The notes: a model not told the origin generated them from the sequence alone. Shown: positions 24,840-33,991, numbered from the stretch's first letter. The stretch is 45,567 nt of DNA from an uncultured Selenomonadales bacterium (GCA_900316935.1 ONEW01000017.1:1-45567); one strand, 5' to 3'. Made by a program: numbers and translations.

Positions 24840-26438
24840 ATGCTGAAAGACGGAAAAATCTGGGTTGCGGACACGGAAAAAGGGGAGAACGTCTTCCTGC
24901 TTCCGAAGATGGCAAACCGCCACGGCTTGGTGGCCGGTGCCACCGGCACGGGCAAGACTGTCACCCTGAAGGTGCTGGCCGAATCATTCAGCGCCATGGG
25001 CGTGCCGGTCTTCATGGCCGATGTCAAGGGCGATATTTCGGGTATGATGTGCCCCGGCACGGATAGTCCGGACATGCAGAAACGGATCCGGAAATTCGGC
25101 TGTGACAAGGCAGGCTTCGCCTATGGCGGCTGCCCCGTCACCATCTGGGACATCTTCGGCGAGACGGGCATTCCCCTGCGGACGACCGTTTCCGAAATCG
25201 GCCCCGTGCTGTTGGCCCGCATCCTGGGCCTGAACCCGCTGCAGAGCGACATCCTTTCCATCGTCTTCAAAATTGCCGACGACAACAAGCTGCTCCTCAT
25301 CGACACGAAGGACCTGAAGGCCATGCTGAAATACGTGTCGGATCATCGCGCGGAGTTCGAAGGGGAGTACGGCAAAATGAGCACACCGTCCCTGGCTGCC
25401 ATCACACGTGCCGTCGTGGCCCTCGAACTGGCCGGCGGCGGGCAATTCCTCGGCGAACCGGCCCTCAGCATTACGGACTGGCTGGCCCAGGACAACGGCA
25501 AGGGCGTGATCAACATCCTGGACAGCCGCAAACTGATCCAGAACGGTACCATGTATTCCACGTTCCTGCTCTGGATGATTTCCGAACTGTTCGAAACACT
25601 GCCGGAAGTCGGCGATATGCCGAAACCGAAAATGGTCTTCTTCTTTGATGAAGCCCATCTGCTTTTCGATAACGCGTCCAAGGCCCTGCTTGACAAAATC
25701 GAACAGGTCGTCAAGCTGATCCGCTCCAAAGGCGTCGGCATCTATTTCTGCACGCAGAATCCGGCGGACATCCCCGACGGCGTCCTGGCCCAGCTGGGCA
25801 ACAAGGTCCAGCACGGTCTGCGCGCCTACACACCGGCAGACCAGAAAGCCGTGCGGGCGGCCGCGGACTCCTTCCGCCGCAATCCGGAATTCGATACGGA
25901 AAAGGTGATTCTGGCCCTCGGCACGGGCAAGGCCGTCGTCTCCTTCCTCGGCGAGGACGGTGTACCGGGCATAGCCCAGTCCGTCTCCATCCTGCCACCG
26001 CAGTGCAGCATGGCCGCGGCGCCGGATACGCTCCGGGACCAGGCTGTCAAGGGCAGTCTTCTGTACAGCAAGTACGCAACCTGTTTCGACCGTGATTCGG
26101 CTTACGAAGTGCTGAACCGCCAAGGTCAGGAAGAGGCGGCTGCCCAGGCGCAGGCCGCCGCAGATGCGCAGCGCGCGAAAGAAGCGGAGGCGGCGGCGAA
26201 ACAAGCTGCCAGGGAAGAAGAAAAGCGCCTGAAGGAAGAAGCCCGCGAGGCGGAACGGGAACAGCGCGCGAAGGACCGCGCCATCAAGAGCGTCGGCACC
26301 TCGATCCTCGGCACTGTGGGGCGCCAGGTAGGCCGCGAAGTGGGCGGCAAGGCCCTGGGCAGTTTCGGCAGGACCCTCGGCGGCAACGTCGGTGCCAGCA
26401 TCGTCCGCGGCATTTTCGGCACCTTCTTCAAGGGCTGA
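24840..26438 (+). CDS. HerA/FtsK-superfamily ATPase (DUF853, YjgR-like)
   Basis: Cytoplasmic ATPase of 532 residues. Walker A is GATGTGKT near residue 37, followed by VPVFMADVKGDISGM, typical of DUF853. Walker B is MVFFFDEAHLLFD, with a sensor-like FCTQNPADIP. The C-terminal 110 residues are a charged Ala/Glu/Lys-rich coiled coil and then a Gly-rich tail (VGRQVGREVGGKALGSFGRTLGG). HerA-type proteins are hexameric DNA translocases; the role of YjgR-type members is not established. AAAGGAG selects ATG 24840. No nuclease or defence partner is next to it, so a standalone housekeeping role is as likely as defence. Confidence 0.9.
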   Translation: MLKDGKIWVADTEKGENVFLLPKMANRHGLVAGATGTGKTVTLKVLAESFSAMGVPVFMADVKGDISGMMCPGTDSPDMQKRIRKFGCDKAGFAYGGCPVTIWDIFGETGIPLRTTVSEIGPVLLARILGLNPLQSDILSIVFKIADDNKLLLIDTKDLKAMLKYVSDHRAEFEGEYGKMSTPSLAAITRAVVALELAGGGQFLGEPALSITDWLAQDNGKGVINILDSRKLIQNGTMYSTFLLWMISELFETLPEVGDMPKPKMVFFFDEAHLLFDNASKALLDKIEQVVKLIRSKGVGIYFCTQNPADIPDGVLAQLGNKVQHGLRAYTPADQKAVRAAADSFRRNPEFDTEKVILALGTGKAVVSFLGEDGVPGIAQSVSILPPQCSMAAAPDTLRDQAVKGSLLYSKYATCFDRDSAYEVLNRQGQEEAAAQAQAAADAQRAKEAEAAAKQAAREEEKRLKEEAREAEREQRAKDRAIKSVGTSILGTVGRQVGREVGGKALGSFGRTLGGNVGASIVRGIFGTFFKG

Positions 26439-26462
26439 GCTGGCAGAGACAAAAGATGACGA

Positions 26463-26507
26463 AAGACGGTTCCCATCCGGATCAACCGGATGGAAACCGT
26501 CTTTTTT
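26463..26507. terminator. Strong terminator between the HerA-like and symporter genes
   Basis: Stem 26463-26480 with 26486-26503, one mismatch, loop ATCAA, then TTTTTT. The mirrored A-rich 5' side allows it to serve the converging minus-strand gene as well. Confidence 0.88.
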
Positions 26508-26523
26508 GATGCGCTGTGGGGGC

Positions 26524-27987
26524 TCAGTCTTTGAACTTCTTTTTCTGTTCCGTCATGACTCCGTGCTCGTCAGTCCATTCCTCCAGCAGGGGATTCTCGT
26601 CCAAAGCAGGCGGTTCTGTACCGGCGAAGTGCCCCACGATCAGGATCAGGGCGCTCACGGCGACACCGAGGAAGACCGGCTTGATGCCCGTGCCGGTCAG
26701 CACGGAAGCAATGGCGGCCAGGGAACTGAAGATTACGGAGGCCAGAACCCATTTCCCGTTGACAAAACGGGGCGCGAAAATGGCCAGGGTCAACGGCAGG
26801 AAGACGCCGGCACCGCGCAGGGCCATGGAGAGGAAGTTCCAGAACAGGATTTCCGAATCCTGATGGGCGATGGCGAAGGCACAGCCGATGAACAGGATGA
26901 CGAGGACGATGGAGCGCGTCAGCTTCAGCTGGGTCTTCCCGTCCGAGATATGGCAGAGCGGGGTGATAAGGTCTTTGGAGACCATGGTGCTGATGCCCAG
27001 GCCTAAGCCCCCGATGGAGCCAATCAGGGAGAGGACGATGCCGCCCATGGCCAGGGAGCCGATCAGGATGGGTTGCTCTGTCAGCAGGAAGGCCGGCAGG
27101 ACAAGCATGGCGGGGACTTCGGGATGGGCGACATGCATGTACATGCCGATGAGGGCGCAGGGCAGGCCGACCGGGATGGTGACGAGGGCCCCCGCGAAGG
27201 AGCCGTACATGGCCGTCTTCGGACTGTCGGCCGAAAAGAGGCACTGGATGTAGGTCTGCGTGCAGAGGACACCGACGATGAGGGACAGAAGGTTCGACAA
27301 GGCGGCGCTGACACCGCGGCCGAACAAGCTGTACCACGGGAAGGACGGCAGGGCGGCGACGAACTGCGGGTCGTTCCGCATAGTGAAGAAGAGGGAGCCG
27401 CCGGCCAGGACCATGGTCACCCAGATGATGACCATCTTCAGCATGCCGCCGACGCCGGCGCTCTTCATGCCGCCGAAGAAGATGTAGGCGCACACGAGCA
27501 GGATCAGGAGCACCGCCGATATAGCGGCCGGCGTCCCGAAGATGGCGGAAATCATCTTCATGCCCGGCAGAATGCTCGAAACGGTACTGAAGAAGATGCC
27601 CAGGGAAGCGACGATGGTCGCCGCGGCACCGACGCTTTTGCCGTAATGGAGGGACAAGTACTGGGGAATCGTTTCCAGGCTGGTAGCCCGCAGGGGCTGT
27701 GCATAAAACAGGCCCATGATGAGGAAGGCGATGCCGGAACCGAGGGTGAACCACCAGGCCGACAGGCCGACGGACGAAGCCAGCTGCGCCGTACCGATGG
27801 TGGCGCCGCCGCCGACCATGGTACCGGCCAGGCTGCCGGCAATCATGGGGGTACCGGCCGTCCGGCCTCCCAGGGTGTACCCTTCAGCCGAATCCACGGC
27901 CCGGGCCGCATAAATGCCGCCGCCGATGACCAGGAAGATTGTGGCCAGCATCAAAAGGAGCTGCGGCATGGAAATGACTAACTGCAT
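26524..27987 (-). CDS. Sodium:solute symporter family protein
   Basis: Inner-membrane symporter of 487 residues with about 13 helices, in the SSS family. Family marks are GGIYAARAVDSAEGYTLGGRTAGTPMIAGSLAGTMVGGGATIGTAQLA near the N-terminus and GSIGGLGLGISTMVSKDLITPL in the second half. It couples sodium flow to uptake of an organic solute; related members carry pantothenate, proline or short-chain acids, and the solute cannot be told here. AGGAGGAG precedes the ATG. Its leader carries a sequence very like a catabolite-responsive element just after the predicted transcript start. It is divergent from the ABC-transketolase operon. Confidence 0.9.
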   Translation of the reverse strand: MQLVISMPQLLLMLATIFLVIGGGIYAARAVDSAEGYTLGGRTAGTPMIAGSLAGTMVGGGATIGTAQLASSVGLSAWWFTLGSGIAFLIMGLFYAQPLRATSLETIPQYLSLHYGKSVGAAATIVASLGIFFSTVSSILPGMKMISAIFGTPAAISAVLLILLVCAYIFFGGMKSAGVGGMLKMVIIWVTMVLAGGSLFFTMRNDPQFVAALPSFPWYSLFGRGVSAALSNLLSLIVGVLCTQTYIQCLFSADSPKTAMYGSFAGALVTIPVGLPCALIGMYMHVAHPEVPAMLVLPAFLLTEQPILIGSLAMGGIVLSLIGSIGGLGLGISTMVSKDLITPLCHISDGKTQLKLTRSIVLVILFIGCAFAIAHQDSEILFWNFLSMALRGAGVFLPLTLAIFAPRFVNGKWVLASVIFSSLAAIASVLTGTGIKPVFLGVAVSALILIVGHFAGTEPPALDENPLLEEWTDEHGVMTEQKKKFKD

Positions 27988-28010
27988 AAGTATCTCCTCC
28001 TGAAATATGG

Positions 28011-28047
28011 TGTAAACGTTTTATTCACTATAGAAAACATTATATCA
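28011..28047 (-). promoter_or_regulatory. Symporter promoter with cre-like site downstream
   Basis: Minus strand TATAAT (28044-28039) with extended-10 TG (28047-28046). The plus-strand sequence TGTAAACGTTTTAT (28011-28024) matches 12 of 14 positions of the CcpA cre consensus. It lies about 8-21 bases after the predicted start of transcription, a position where CcpA represses. Confidence 0.5.
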
Positions 28048-28273
28048 AACTTTAAGCAGTGTGGCGGAGAAAATAGATGTTTTTTTGTGCGGGTGCATTC
28101 TCAGTTGCAATCTCAGGATATGATGTGGTAAAATTACGTTGTAAATACATTAAAAATATTATGTAGAATTTATGTAAAGAAAAAGTAAACAAAAAAGAAT
28201 TGTTGGAAAATTCCGGAAATTATGCAACTGATTTATGGGATTAGCACAATTGTTTTAAGAAAGAGGCGATATT
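28048..28273. other. AT-rich divergent intergenic region before the ABC operon
   Basis: About 226 bases without a gene. GCATTCTCAG (28095-28104) and GCAATCTCAG (28107-28116) form a direct repeat with a 12-base period, operator-like. A possible promoter is TTGTAA (28139-28144) with TAGAAT (28164-28169), though the 19-base spacer is long. The region is much richer in A and T than the flanking genes. Confidence 0.4.
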
Positions 28274-29317
28274 ATGCAATGGAAATCAATGTTGGCAGTG
28301 GCTTTGGCAGGGCTGTCCCTTTTGACGGCCGGTTGCGGCGGTGGGGACAAGAAACAGCCCGGCGAGGCGGGCGGTCAGTCCCTGAAGGGGAAAAAGCTGG
28401 TCATGTATGTATCCTTCCATGAAGATACGGCGAAAGAACTGTCCGAGCTGTTCCAGAAAAAGACCGGTGCCGATGTGAGCTTTATCCGTCTGCCGACTGG
28501 GGAAGCACTGGCACGCATCAAGGCGGAAAAAGATGCTCCCAAGGCGGATATCTGGCTAGGTGGGACGGCTGACGCTCATGCAAAGGCTGCTGCAGATGGC
28601 TTGCTGGAAGCTTACAAATCCCCAAATGCCAAAATGATTCTTCCGGAATATCAGGACAAGGATGGGTTCTGGTACGGCACATATCTGGAAGTCATGGCCA
28701 TTGGCTATAACGAGAAACGTTTCAAGGAAGAATTCGCTCCTAAAGGCGTGAAAGCGCCGGAAAGCCTGCAGGATCTGCTCAATCCGGAATTCAAGGGCGA
28801 AATCATCATGCCGGATCCGAGAAAATCCGGTACGGGCAATACGTTCATCAGCTCAATCCTGCAGCAGATGGGTGAGGAAAAAGGCTGGGCTTACCTGAAG
28901 GCACTGAAACCCCAAGTTGCGCAGTTTACACCTTCCGGCTTTACTCCCGGACAGAAGACCGGTGCCGGCGAATACCTCATTTGCTTGAACTTCATCTCTG
29001 ATCAGACGCTGGTAAGCAATAAAGGGCAGAAAATCCACAGCACCATTTATGATAATGCGGGGTGGACCACCTGCCCTGTCGGTAAAATCAAAAACAAGGC
29101 CAATGATGAGGTAGCGAAGGCTTTCATCGATTTCGTACTGACTAAGGAAGCGGGCGATATCCTTGTTCGCACCACGAATGGTGTAGCCTGCAACCCGGAC
29201 GTGGCTCCCCCGAAAGGCATGAAGCCGTTGAAGGAGCTGCCGCTGTTCAAAGGGTATGATTTGGTCAAGGCCGGCGCAGATAAGCAGAAGAACTGCGATA
29301 CGTTCTTCGGTAAATAA
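28274..29317 (+). CDS. ABC transporter substrate-binding lipoprotein (AfuA/FbpA-like)
   Basis: Binding protein of 347 residues with lipobox LTAGC (Cys21), anchored outside the inner membrane. The two-lobed fold is seen in KLVMYVSFHEDTAKELSELFQKKTGADV, the KADIWLGGTADAH strand-loop, and LLNPEFKGEIIMPDPRKSGTGNTFISSIL. The DPRKSGTG loop is where related proteins hold an anion or phosphate group. The paired Tyr of iron-binding FbpA is not evident, which argues against ferric iron. AfuA of Actinobacillus, in this family, binds sugar phosphates. Downstream genes for transketolase and ribulose-phosphate epimerase make a phosphorylated sugar the best guess; phosphonate (2-aminoethylphosphonate) is an alternative. 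A strong terminator separates it from the permease gene. Confidence 0.88.
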   Translation: MQWKSMLAVALAGLSLLTAGCGGGDKKQPGEAGGQSLKGKKLVMYVSFHEDTAKELSELFQKKTGADVSFIRLPTGEALARIKAEKDAPKADIWLGGTADAHAKAAADGLLEAYKSPNAKMILPEYQDKDGFWYGTYLEVMAIGYNEKRFKEEFAPKGVKAPESLQDLLNPEFKGEIIMPDPRKSGTGNTFISSILQQMGEEKGWAYLKALKPQVAQFTPSGFTPGQKTGAGEYLICLNFISDQTLVSNKGQKIHSTIYDNAGWTTCPVGKIKNKANDEVAKAFIDFVLTKEAGDILVRTTNGVACNPDVAPPKGMKPLKELPLFKGYDLVKAGADKQKNCDTFFGK

Positions 29318-29368
29318 GTTCAACCGTTCCGGTTTCAATGGTCCGGCAGCAACAGTATCTGCAATCAA

Positions 29369-29400
29369 AATGCCTCCGCTTCCGGGCGGAGGCATTTTTC
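29369..29400 (+). terminator. Terminator between the binding-protein and permease genes
   Basis: An 11-bp perfect stem (29369-29379 with 29386-29396), loop TTCCGG, then TTTTT. It likely lets only part of transcription continue into the permease gene. Confidence 0.88.
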
Positions 29401-29460
29401 AAATTAAAATAATGAATGCGTTCCATCTGATTTTACTGTATTTGGGAGCAATGATCCATC

Positions 29461-31122
29461 ATGATTGAAAAAGATAACGGGCACGAACATACAGGCCTTG
29501 GTGCCGAGATGAAGGTGCTGCTGCGGGAGCCGCCGCTCCTAATCAGCATTGCGGCAGTGTTCCTTCTTTTTGCTACATTCATCATCTATCCTTTCATTAA
29601 GATTTTGCTGGTGCCTTCCGCAGCAGACTGGATGCGTGCGCTTACAGGCAGGGAATACCTGTTGGTTTTTGGACACACGCTGTTTTCTTCTTTAACCGCG
29701 ACGACAACGGCAATTATATTCGGCTTTATTTTTGCATATGGCATCAATTATACCCACATGCCGTGCAAACGGTTCTTTCAGGTTGTCGCGCTTCTGCCGA
29801 CCATGGCCCCATCGGTTGTATCCGGCCTGGCATTCATAATGCTTTTCGGCCGTCGTGGATTTGTGACGTGGAATCTGCTGCATCTTCATGTTGATCTGTA
29901 TGGGCCTTTCGGCTTGTGGGCCGCGCAGACCATTGCGTTTTTCCCACTCGCCTACATTACGATTTCCGGCGTCCTGAAAAGCATTAGTCCGAATCTGGAA
30001 CTTGCCGCGCAAAATCTGGGCGCCCGGGGATGGTATCTTTTCCGAACCGTGACACTGCGGTTGGCCACGCCGGGTATAGCCAGTGCTTTCTTGTTGGTTG
30101 CCATCAACTCGCTTGCGGACTTCGGCAATCCTATGCTGGTCGGCGGTAATTACCATGTCCTTGCCACAGAAGCGTACGCACAAGTGACGGGTGCATGGGA
30201 TATGCCGATGGGTGCGACGCTGTCTGTCTTTCTAGTCATTCCGACACTGATTGTCTTTTTTGTACAAAGGTATTATCTGGAAAAGAATTCGTATGTCACG
30301 GTCACAGGCAAACCGGTTTCCGGTTTGATCCGCGTGACGGCGGGACCGATGGCCACGCGCCTCTTGTGGGTGTTCTGCCTGTTTGTCAGCCTGATCATCC
30401 TACTGATTATCGGGGTTGTCATCCTTTTTGCTTTCACAGTTGCTTTTGGTGCTGACTACACGTTTACGTTGCAATATTTTAAGGAAGGTGTCATCCAGTC
30501 CAAGGTCATGGTGCACTCCTGGGTGGCCTCCATGTCCACAGCGGCTGTCACGACTGTTCTTGGTATCGCCTTGGCGTTCCTCACAATCCGTAAGAGGTTT
30601 CCAGGCCGGACTGCGATGGATTTCCTGGCAATGCTTCCTGTCTCCCTCCCCGGAACGTTTATCGGCCTCGCGCTGATCCTTGCGTTCAATGATGGACCAC
30701 TGGAACTGACCGGTACCCTGGGGATCATTATTCTGGGCATGTCGCTGCGGCAGCTGCCAGTCGGGTATCGGCAGGCTGTAGCCGGCCTGAAACAGATTGA
30801 GGCATCCTTGGAACAGGCCTCCACGAACCTTGGCGCAAATAGTTTTACGACATTCCGCCGGATTGTGTTGCCGATGCTTAAGAATTCCTTGTCTGTAAGT
30901 TTTGTATATGCGTTCATGAGGTCCATGAACACATTGTCGACAGTCATTTTCCTGGTTTCTCCGGAATGGAATCTGGCGTCAATCAACATTATGAGCCTTG
31001 CCAATCAGGGATTCCTGCCCACAGCCAGTGCCACGGCGGTAGGTATTATGCTGGTTATTTACGTGACATTTGGAATTGTGAAATTGATCCTCAGAGACAA
31101 GATCAACATTTTTGACCTTTAA
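29461..31122 (+). CDS. ABC transporter permease, two fused membrane domains (AfuB/FbpB-like)
   Basis: Inner-membrane permease of 553 residues in which two permease domains of about 270 residues are fused, with about 12 helices. Each half has an EAA loop: ELAAQNLGARGWYLFRTVTLRLATPGI and EASLEQASTNLGANSFTTFRRIVLPMLKNSL. This double-domain layout is standard for FbpB/AfuB-type transporters, so no second permease gene is needed. GGGAG lies 13 bases before ATG 29461, and a five-codon ORF (29451, MIHHD) overlaps the start, so initiation may be weak or coupled. The ATPase gene follows 18 bases later. Confidence 0.88.
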   Translation: MIEKDNGHEHTGLGAEMKVLLREPPLLISIAAVFLLFATFIIYPFIKILLVPSAADWMRALTGREYLLVFGHTLFSSLTATTTAIIFGFIFAYGINYTHMPCKRFFQVVALLPTMAPSVVSGLAFIMLFGRRGFVTWNLLHLHVDLYGPFGLWAAQTIAFFPLAYITISGVLKSISPNLELAAQNLGARGWYLFRTVTLRLATPGIASAFLLVAINSLADFGNPMLVGGNYHVLATEAYAQVTGAWDMPMGATLSVFLVIPTLIVFFVQRYYLEKNSYVTVTGKPVSGLIRVTAGPMATRLLWVFCLFVSLIILLIIGVVILFAFTVAFGADYTFTLQYFKEGVIQSKVMVHSWVASMSTAAVTTVLGIALAFLTIRKRFPGRTAMDFLAMLPVSLPGTFIGLALILAFNDGPLELTGTLGIIILGMSLRQLPVGYRQAVAGLKQIEASLEQASTNLGANSFTTFRRIVLPMLKNSLSVSFVYAFMRSMNTLSTVIFLVSPEWNLASINIMSLANQGFLPTASATAVGIMLVIYVTFGIVKLILRDKINIFDL

Positions 31123-31140
31123 TGGAAAGCAGGGAAGATT

Positions 31141-32190
31141 ATGGCGGATTACGTATTGCAGTTGAAGAATATCAACAAATATTTTGGGAAAAACCATGTC
31201 ATTAAAAATGTGAACATGAATTTTAAGAAAGGCGATTTCGTAACTTTTTTAGGACCTTCTGGATGCGGGAAAACAACGATTTTGCGTATGATTGCCGGAT
31301 TTTATGAACCGGACGACGGTGAAATCCTGTTGAACAACCGGAATATCGAGAGGGTACCCCCGTATGACCGGAACGCCGCTATGGTGTTTCAGGAATACGC
31401 CCTTTTTCCCCATATGAGCGTTTATGAAAACGTTTCCTATGGACTGCAAGTAAGACATTTACTTAAAGCCGAAATCGATCAAAAAGTAAAAAAAGCATTG
31501 GAACTTATGCAGTTGCAAGGGATGGAAAACCGGTATCCTAATCAAATGTCCGGTGGGCAGCAGCAGCGGGTTGCTGTTGCGAGAGCTCTTGTCATGGATC
31601 CGGAAATCCTGTTGTTGGACGAACCGCTGTCGAACCTCGATGCCAAACTGCGCGAAAGCGTACGTGTCGAATTGCGCGATATCCAGCGCCGGATGGGCTT
31701 GTCCACAATCTATGTCACCCATGACCAGTCAGAGGCTTTGTCTATGTCCGACTGCATTGTCGTGTTGAAGGACGGAGTGGTGCACCAGGCAGGGACACCT
31801 CAGGAAGTCTACTTTGAGCCGGAGACGGCTTTTGTCGCTGACTTTATCGGGACAACGAACCTGTTGAAAGTGAACGGAACTGGCAGCCACGAGGTGGAAT
31901 ACCGGAATGTCACTATCCGGACTGATAAAGATGTCCGGCCCGGTGAAACTTATTTCATCAGTATCCGGCCGGAATGCACCGGATTATCTGAAACGCCGGT
32001 ACAGGGAAAGGTCAATGTAAAGGCAACCATCTTCAATAAAATGTTCCTTGGGGAGAAGGTGCGCTACTTTGTCCACGACGGCGCGGACAAGGAATGGATT
32101 GTCGATGTGTTCGATCCCGGCAGGAAACTGGTGCAGGGCGAGGTTTATGTCAATTTCCCGGATGAAAAGGCCTGGCTGATTAAAGGATAA
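31141..32190 (+). CDS. ABC transporter ATP-binding protein (AfuC/FbpC-like)
   Basis: ATPase subunit of 349 residues. Walker A is GPSGCGKTT, the Q-loop is VFQEYALFPHMSVYENV, the signature is MSGGQQQR, Walker B is ILLLDEPLSNLDA and the switch His is in IYVTHDQSEAL. A C-terminal TOBE-like beta domain (about 240-349, FISIRPECTGL) is the regulatory part of CUT1/Fbp-type ATPases. It energises the fused permease encoded just upstream. The DNA is notably AT-rich for this window (the first 60 bases are about 35% GC). The transketolase N-terminal gene starts 18 bases after the stop. Confidence 0.92.
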   Translation: MADYVLQLKNINKYFGKNHVIKNVNMNFKKGDFVTFLGPSGCGKTTILRMIAGFYEPDDGEILLNNRNIERVPPYDRNAAMVFQEYALFPHMSVYENVSYGLQVRHLLKAEIDQKVKKALELMQLQGMENRYPNQMSGGQQQRVAVARALVMDPEILLLDEPLSNLDAKLRESVRVELRDIQRRMGLSTIYVTHDQSEALSMSDCIVVLKDGVVHQAGTPQEVYFEPETAFVADFIGTTNLLKVNGTGSHEVEYRNVTIRTDKDVRPGETYFISIRPECTGLSETPVQGKVNVKATIFNKMFLGEKVRYFVHDGADKEWIVDVFDPGRKLVQGEVYVNFPDEKAWLIKG

Positions 32191-32207
32191 GGGGAGTGCG
32201 GTAGGTC

Positions 32208-33059
32208 ATGGGTTTCCTGTCTGAAGAGAATTCCGAAATCCGCTGCCTGGAAAGGGTGGCCAACCACATCCGCCAAGTCGTCCTCGACATGGTCTACAAT
32301 GCCAAGAGCGGCCATATTGGAGGCGATTTCAGCGAAATGGAGTTGCTGATAGCTCTCTACTTTAAATTTTTGCGTTTTTCATCCTCTGACACAGATGCCC
32401 CGGACCGCGACCGGTTCGTGCTTAGCAAAGGCCATTGCGTGGAACCCCTGTATGCCATTCTTGCGGAAAAGGGATGTTTTCCAGAACGGGAGCTTGCGGG
32501 TTATGGGAGCACAGGGTCACCCTTTATCGGCCATCCCAACAGGAAGATTCCCGGCATAGAAATGAACACCGGTTCCCTGGGTCACGGGTTGTCTCTTGGG
32601 TGCGGGATGGCCCTGGCTGCCCGGATGGATCATCGTCCTTACCATACGTATGTCTTACTGGGTGATGGAGAATTGAATGAAGGGTCTGTTTGGGAAGCCG
32701 CCATGTTCGCCGCCCATAACAGACTGGACAAATTAATGGCCATCGTTGATTGCAACGGATTGCAGATAAGCGGCCCGACGGAAAAAGTGTTGTCTCCCGG
32801 CAATCTGCCCATACGATGGAAAGCCATCGGTTGGCATGTGGTGGAGCTGGCTGACGGGAATGACATGCGTGCTGTTTGCAGCGTCTACGAAAAGGCTCTT
32901 GCAGGCAGCGGAAAGCCAACGGTTATCCTGGCCCATACGGTGAAGGGGGCCGGCTGTCCTTCCATTGAGGGAAAGGTAGAGTGGCATCATCGTGTTCCCT
33001 CGCAGCCGGAATATGAACGGATGAAGGCGGAGTTGGAAGAAGGTGCGTTACTGCTATGA
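32208..33059 (+). CDS. Transketolase, N-terminal (TPP-binding) subunit
   Basis: Protein of 283 residues equal to the first half of transketolase. It has the substrate/TPP region KSGHIGGDFSEMELLIALYF, DRFVLSKGHCVEPLYAIL, MNTGSLGHGLSLGCGMALA, and the TPP motif GDGELNEGSVWEA ending in VDCNGLQ. Two-gene transketolases are known in many Firmicutes and archaea. With the C-terminal subunit it should move two-carbon units between sugar phosphates (xylulose-5-P, ribose-5-P, sedoheptulose-7-P). A divergent role such as a DXP-synthase-like or sulfo-sugar reaction cannot be excluded. GGGGAG lies 11 bases before the ATG; its end overlaps the next gene (ATGA). Confidence 0.92.
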   Translation: MGFLSEENSEIRCLERVANHIRQVVLDMVYNAKSGHIGGDFSEMELLIALYFKFLRFSSSDTDAPDRDRFVLSKGHCVEPLYAILAEKGCFPERELAGYGSTGSPFIGHPNRKIPGIEMNTGSLGHGLSLGCGMALAARMDHRPYHTYVLLGDGELNEGSVWEAAMFAAHNRLDKLMAIVDCNGLQISGPTEKVLSPGNLPIRWKAIGWHVVELADGNDMRAVCSVYEKALAGSGKPTVILAHTVKGAGCPSIEGKVEWHHRVPSQPEYERMKAELEEGALLL

Positions 33060-33991
33060 TTTCAAACAAACAGGTGATTGGCGACGTGCTTCTTCAGGCG
33101 GCATCCGAGGATAAAGATATTGTGGTGCTGTGCAGTGACTCCCGCGGCAGCGGTTCCATGACGGAGTTTGCAGAACGCTTTCCCGGACAATTCGTGGAAA
33201 CGGGAATCGCCGAACAGGATTTAGTGGGAATCAGTGCAGGTCTGGCAAGTTGTGGCAAGAAGGTTTTTGCCGTGTCGCCGGCCAGTTTCCTCACGACGCG
33301 CAGCATGGAACAAATCAAGGTCGACGTCGCCTATTCCCATGTGAATGTCAAACTGATAGGAGTGTCTGGCGGCATCAGTTACGGTGCGCTCGGCATGACG
33401 CATCATTCCGTCAATGATATCTCGGTCATTGGTTCCATCCCGGGAATGCGCGTTTTCCTGCCCAGTGATCCGGTACAGACCCGATGTCTGATGGAGGCAC
33501 TGCTCCAAGATGAAGAGCCGGCCTATATCCGTGTCGGGCGCAATCCTGTCCCGGCCCTTTACGGGGAAGAAAGCGTTCCGTTCGCATTCAACAAGGCGGC
33601 CGTCCTGCAAGAGGGGAATGATTTGGCTGTCATTGCCTGCGGGGAACTTGTGAAGGTGGCCCAGCTTGCGGGAAAAAAGTTGAAAGAAGAAGGCGTGTCC
33701 ACCCGCGTGCTGGACATGTATTGTGTGAAACCCATTGACGAAGAGGCAATAGGGAAGGCCGCAAGCGAATGTCGGGCCATCCTCACCTTGGAGGAACATG
33801 TCGGCTGGGGTGGACTTGGTTCTTGCGTGGCGAGGATTGTATGCGCAAGCTGTCCCTGTCCTGTTCACAGTCTTCATCTTCCTGACAGGCCGGTTGTTTC
33901 TGGTTCGCAGAGTCAGGTTTTTGACTATTACGGCCTGAATGTGGAAGGCGTCTTGAAGGGCGCCCGCATGTTGTTGGAAAAGGTCCGGTGA
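33056..33991 (+). CDS. Transketolase, C-terminal subunit
   Basis: Protein of 311 residues equal to the pyrimidine-binding and C-terminal domains of transketolase. The catalytic Glu lies in FVETGIAEQDLVGISAGLA. The segments FAVSPASFLTTRSMEQIKVDVAYSHVNVKLIGVSGG and GALGMTHHSVNDISVIGSIPGM are conserved, and the C-terminal domain has LDMYCVKPIDEEAIGKAA and LEEHVGWGGLG. It forms a tetramer-type enzyme with the N-terminal subunit, whose stop codon overlaps its ATG by four bases. The epimerase gene overlaps its own end by four bases (GTGA). The tight coupling of the three enzyme genes implies that the products are made together. Confidence 0.93.
   Translation: MISNKQVIGDVLLQAASEDKDIVVLCSDSRGSGSMTEFAERFPGQFVETGIAEQDLVGISAGLASCGKKVFAVSPASFLTTRSMEQIKVDVAYSHVNVKLIGVSGGISYGALGMTHHSVNDISVIGSIPGMRVFLPSDPVQTRCLMEALLQDEEPAYIRVGRNPVPALYGEESVPFAFNKAAVLQEGNDLAVIACGELVKVAQLAGKKLKEEGVSTRVLDMYCVKPIDEEAIGKAASECRAILTLEEHVGWGGLGSCVARIVCASCPCPVHSLHLPDRPVVSGSQSQVFDYYGLNVEGVLKGARMLLEKVR

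Noticed and set aside
24840..26438. HerA-like ATPase as part of a defence system
   Set aside because: Defence HerA genes sit beside a SIR2, DUF4297 or NurA-type nuclease. The neighbours here are an ion antiporter and a symporter, and the sequence is of the DUF853 housekeeping-like branch.
28274..32190. Annotation as a ferric iron importer (FbpABC)
   Set aside because: The fold family is shared, but the binding protein lacks an evident iron-binding Tyr pair, and the operon encodes only sugar-phosphate enzymes. Not excluded, but not the best reading.
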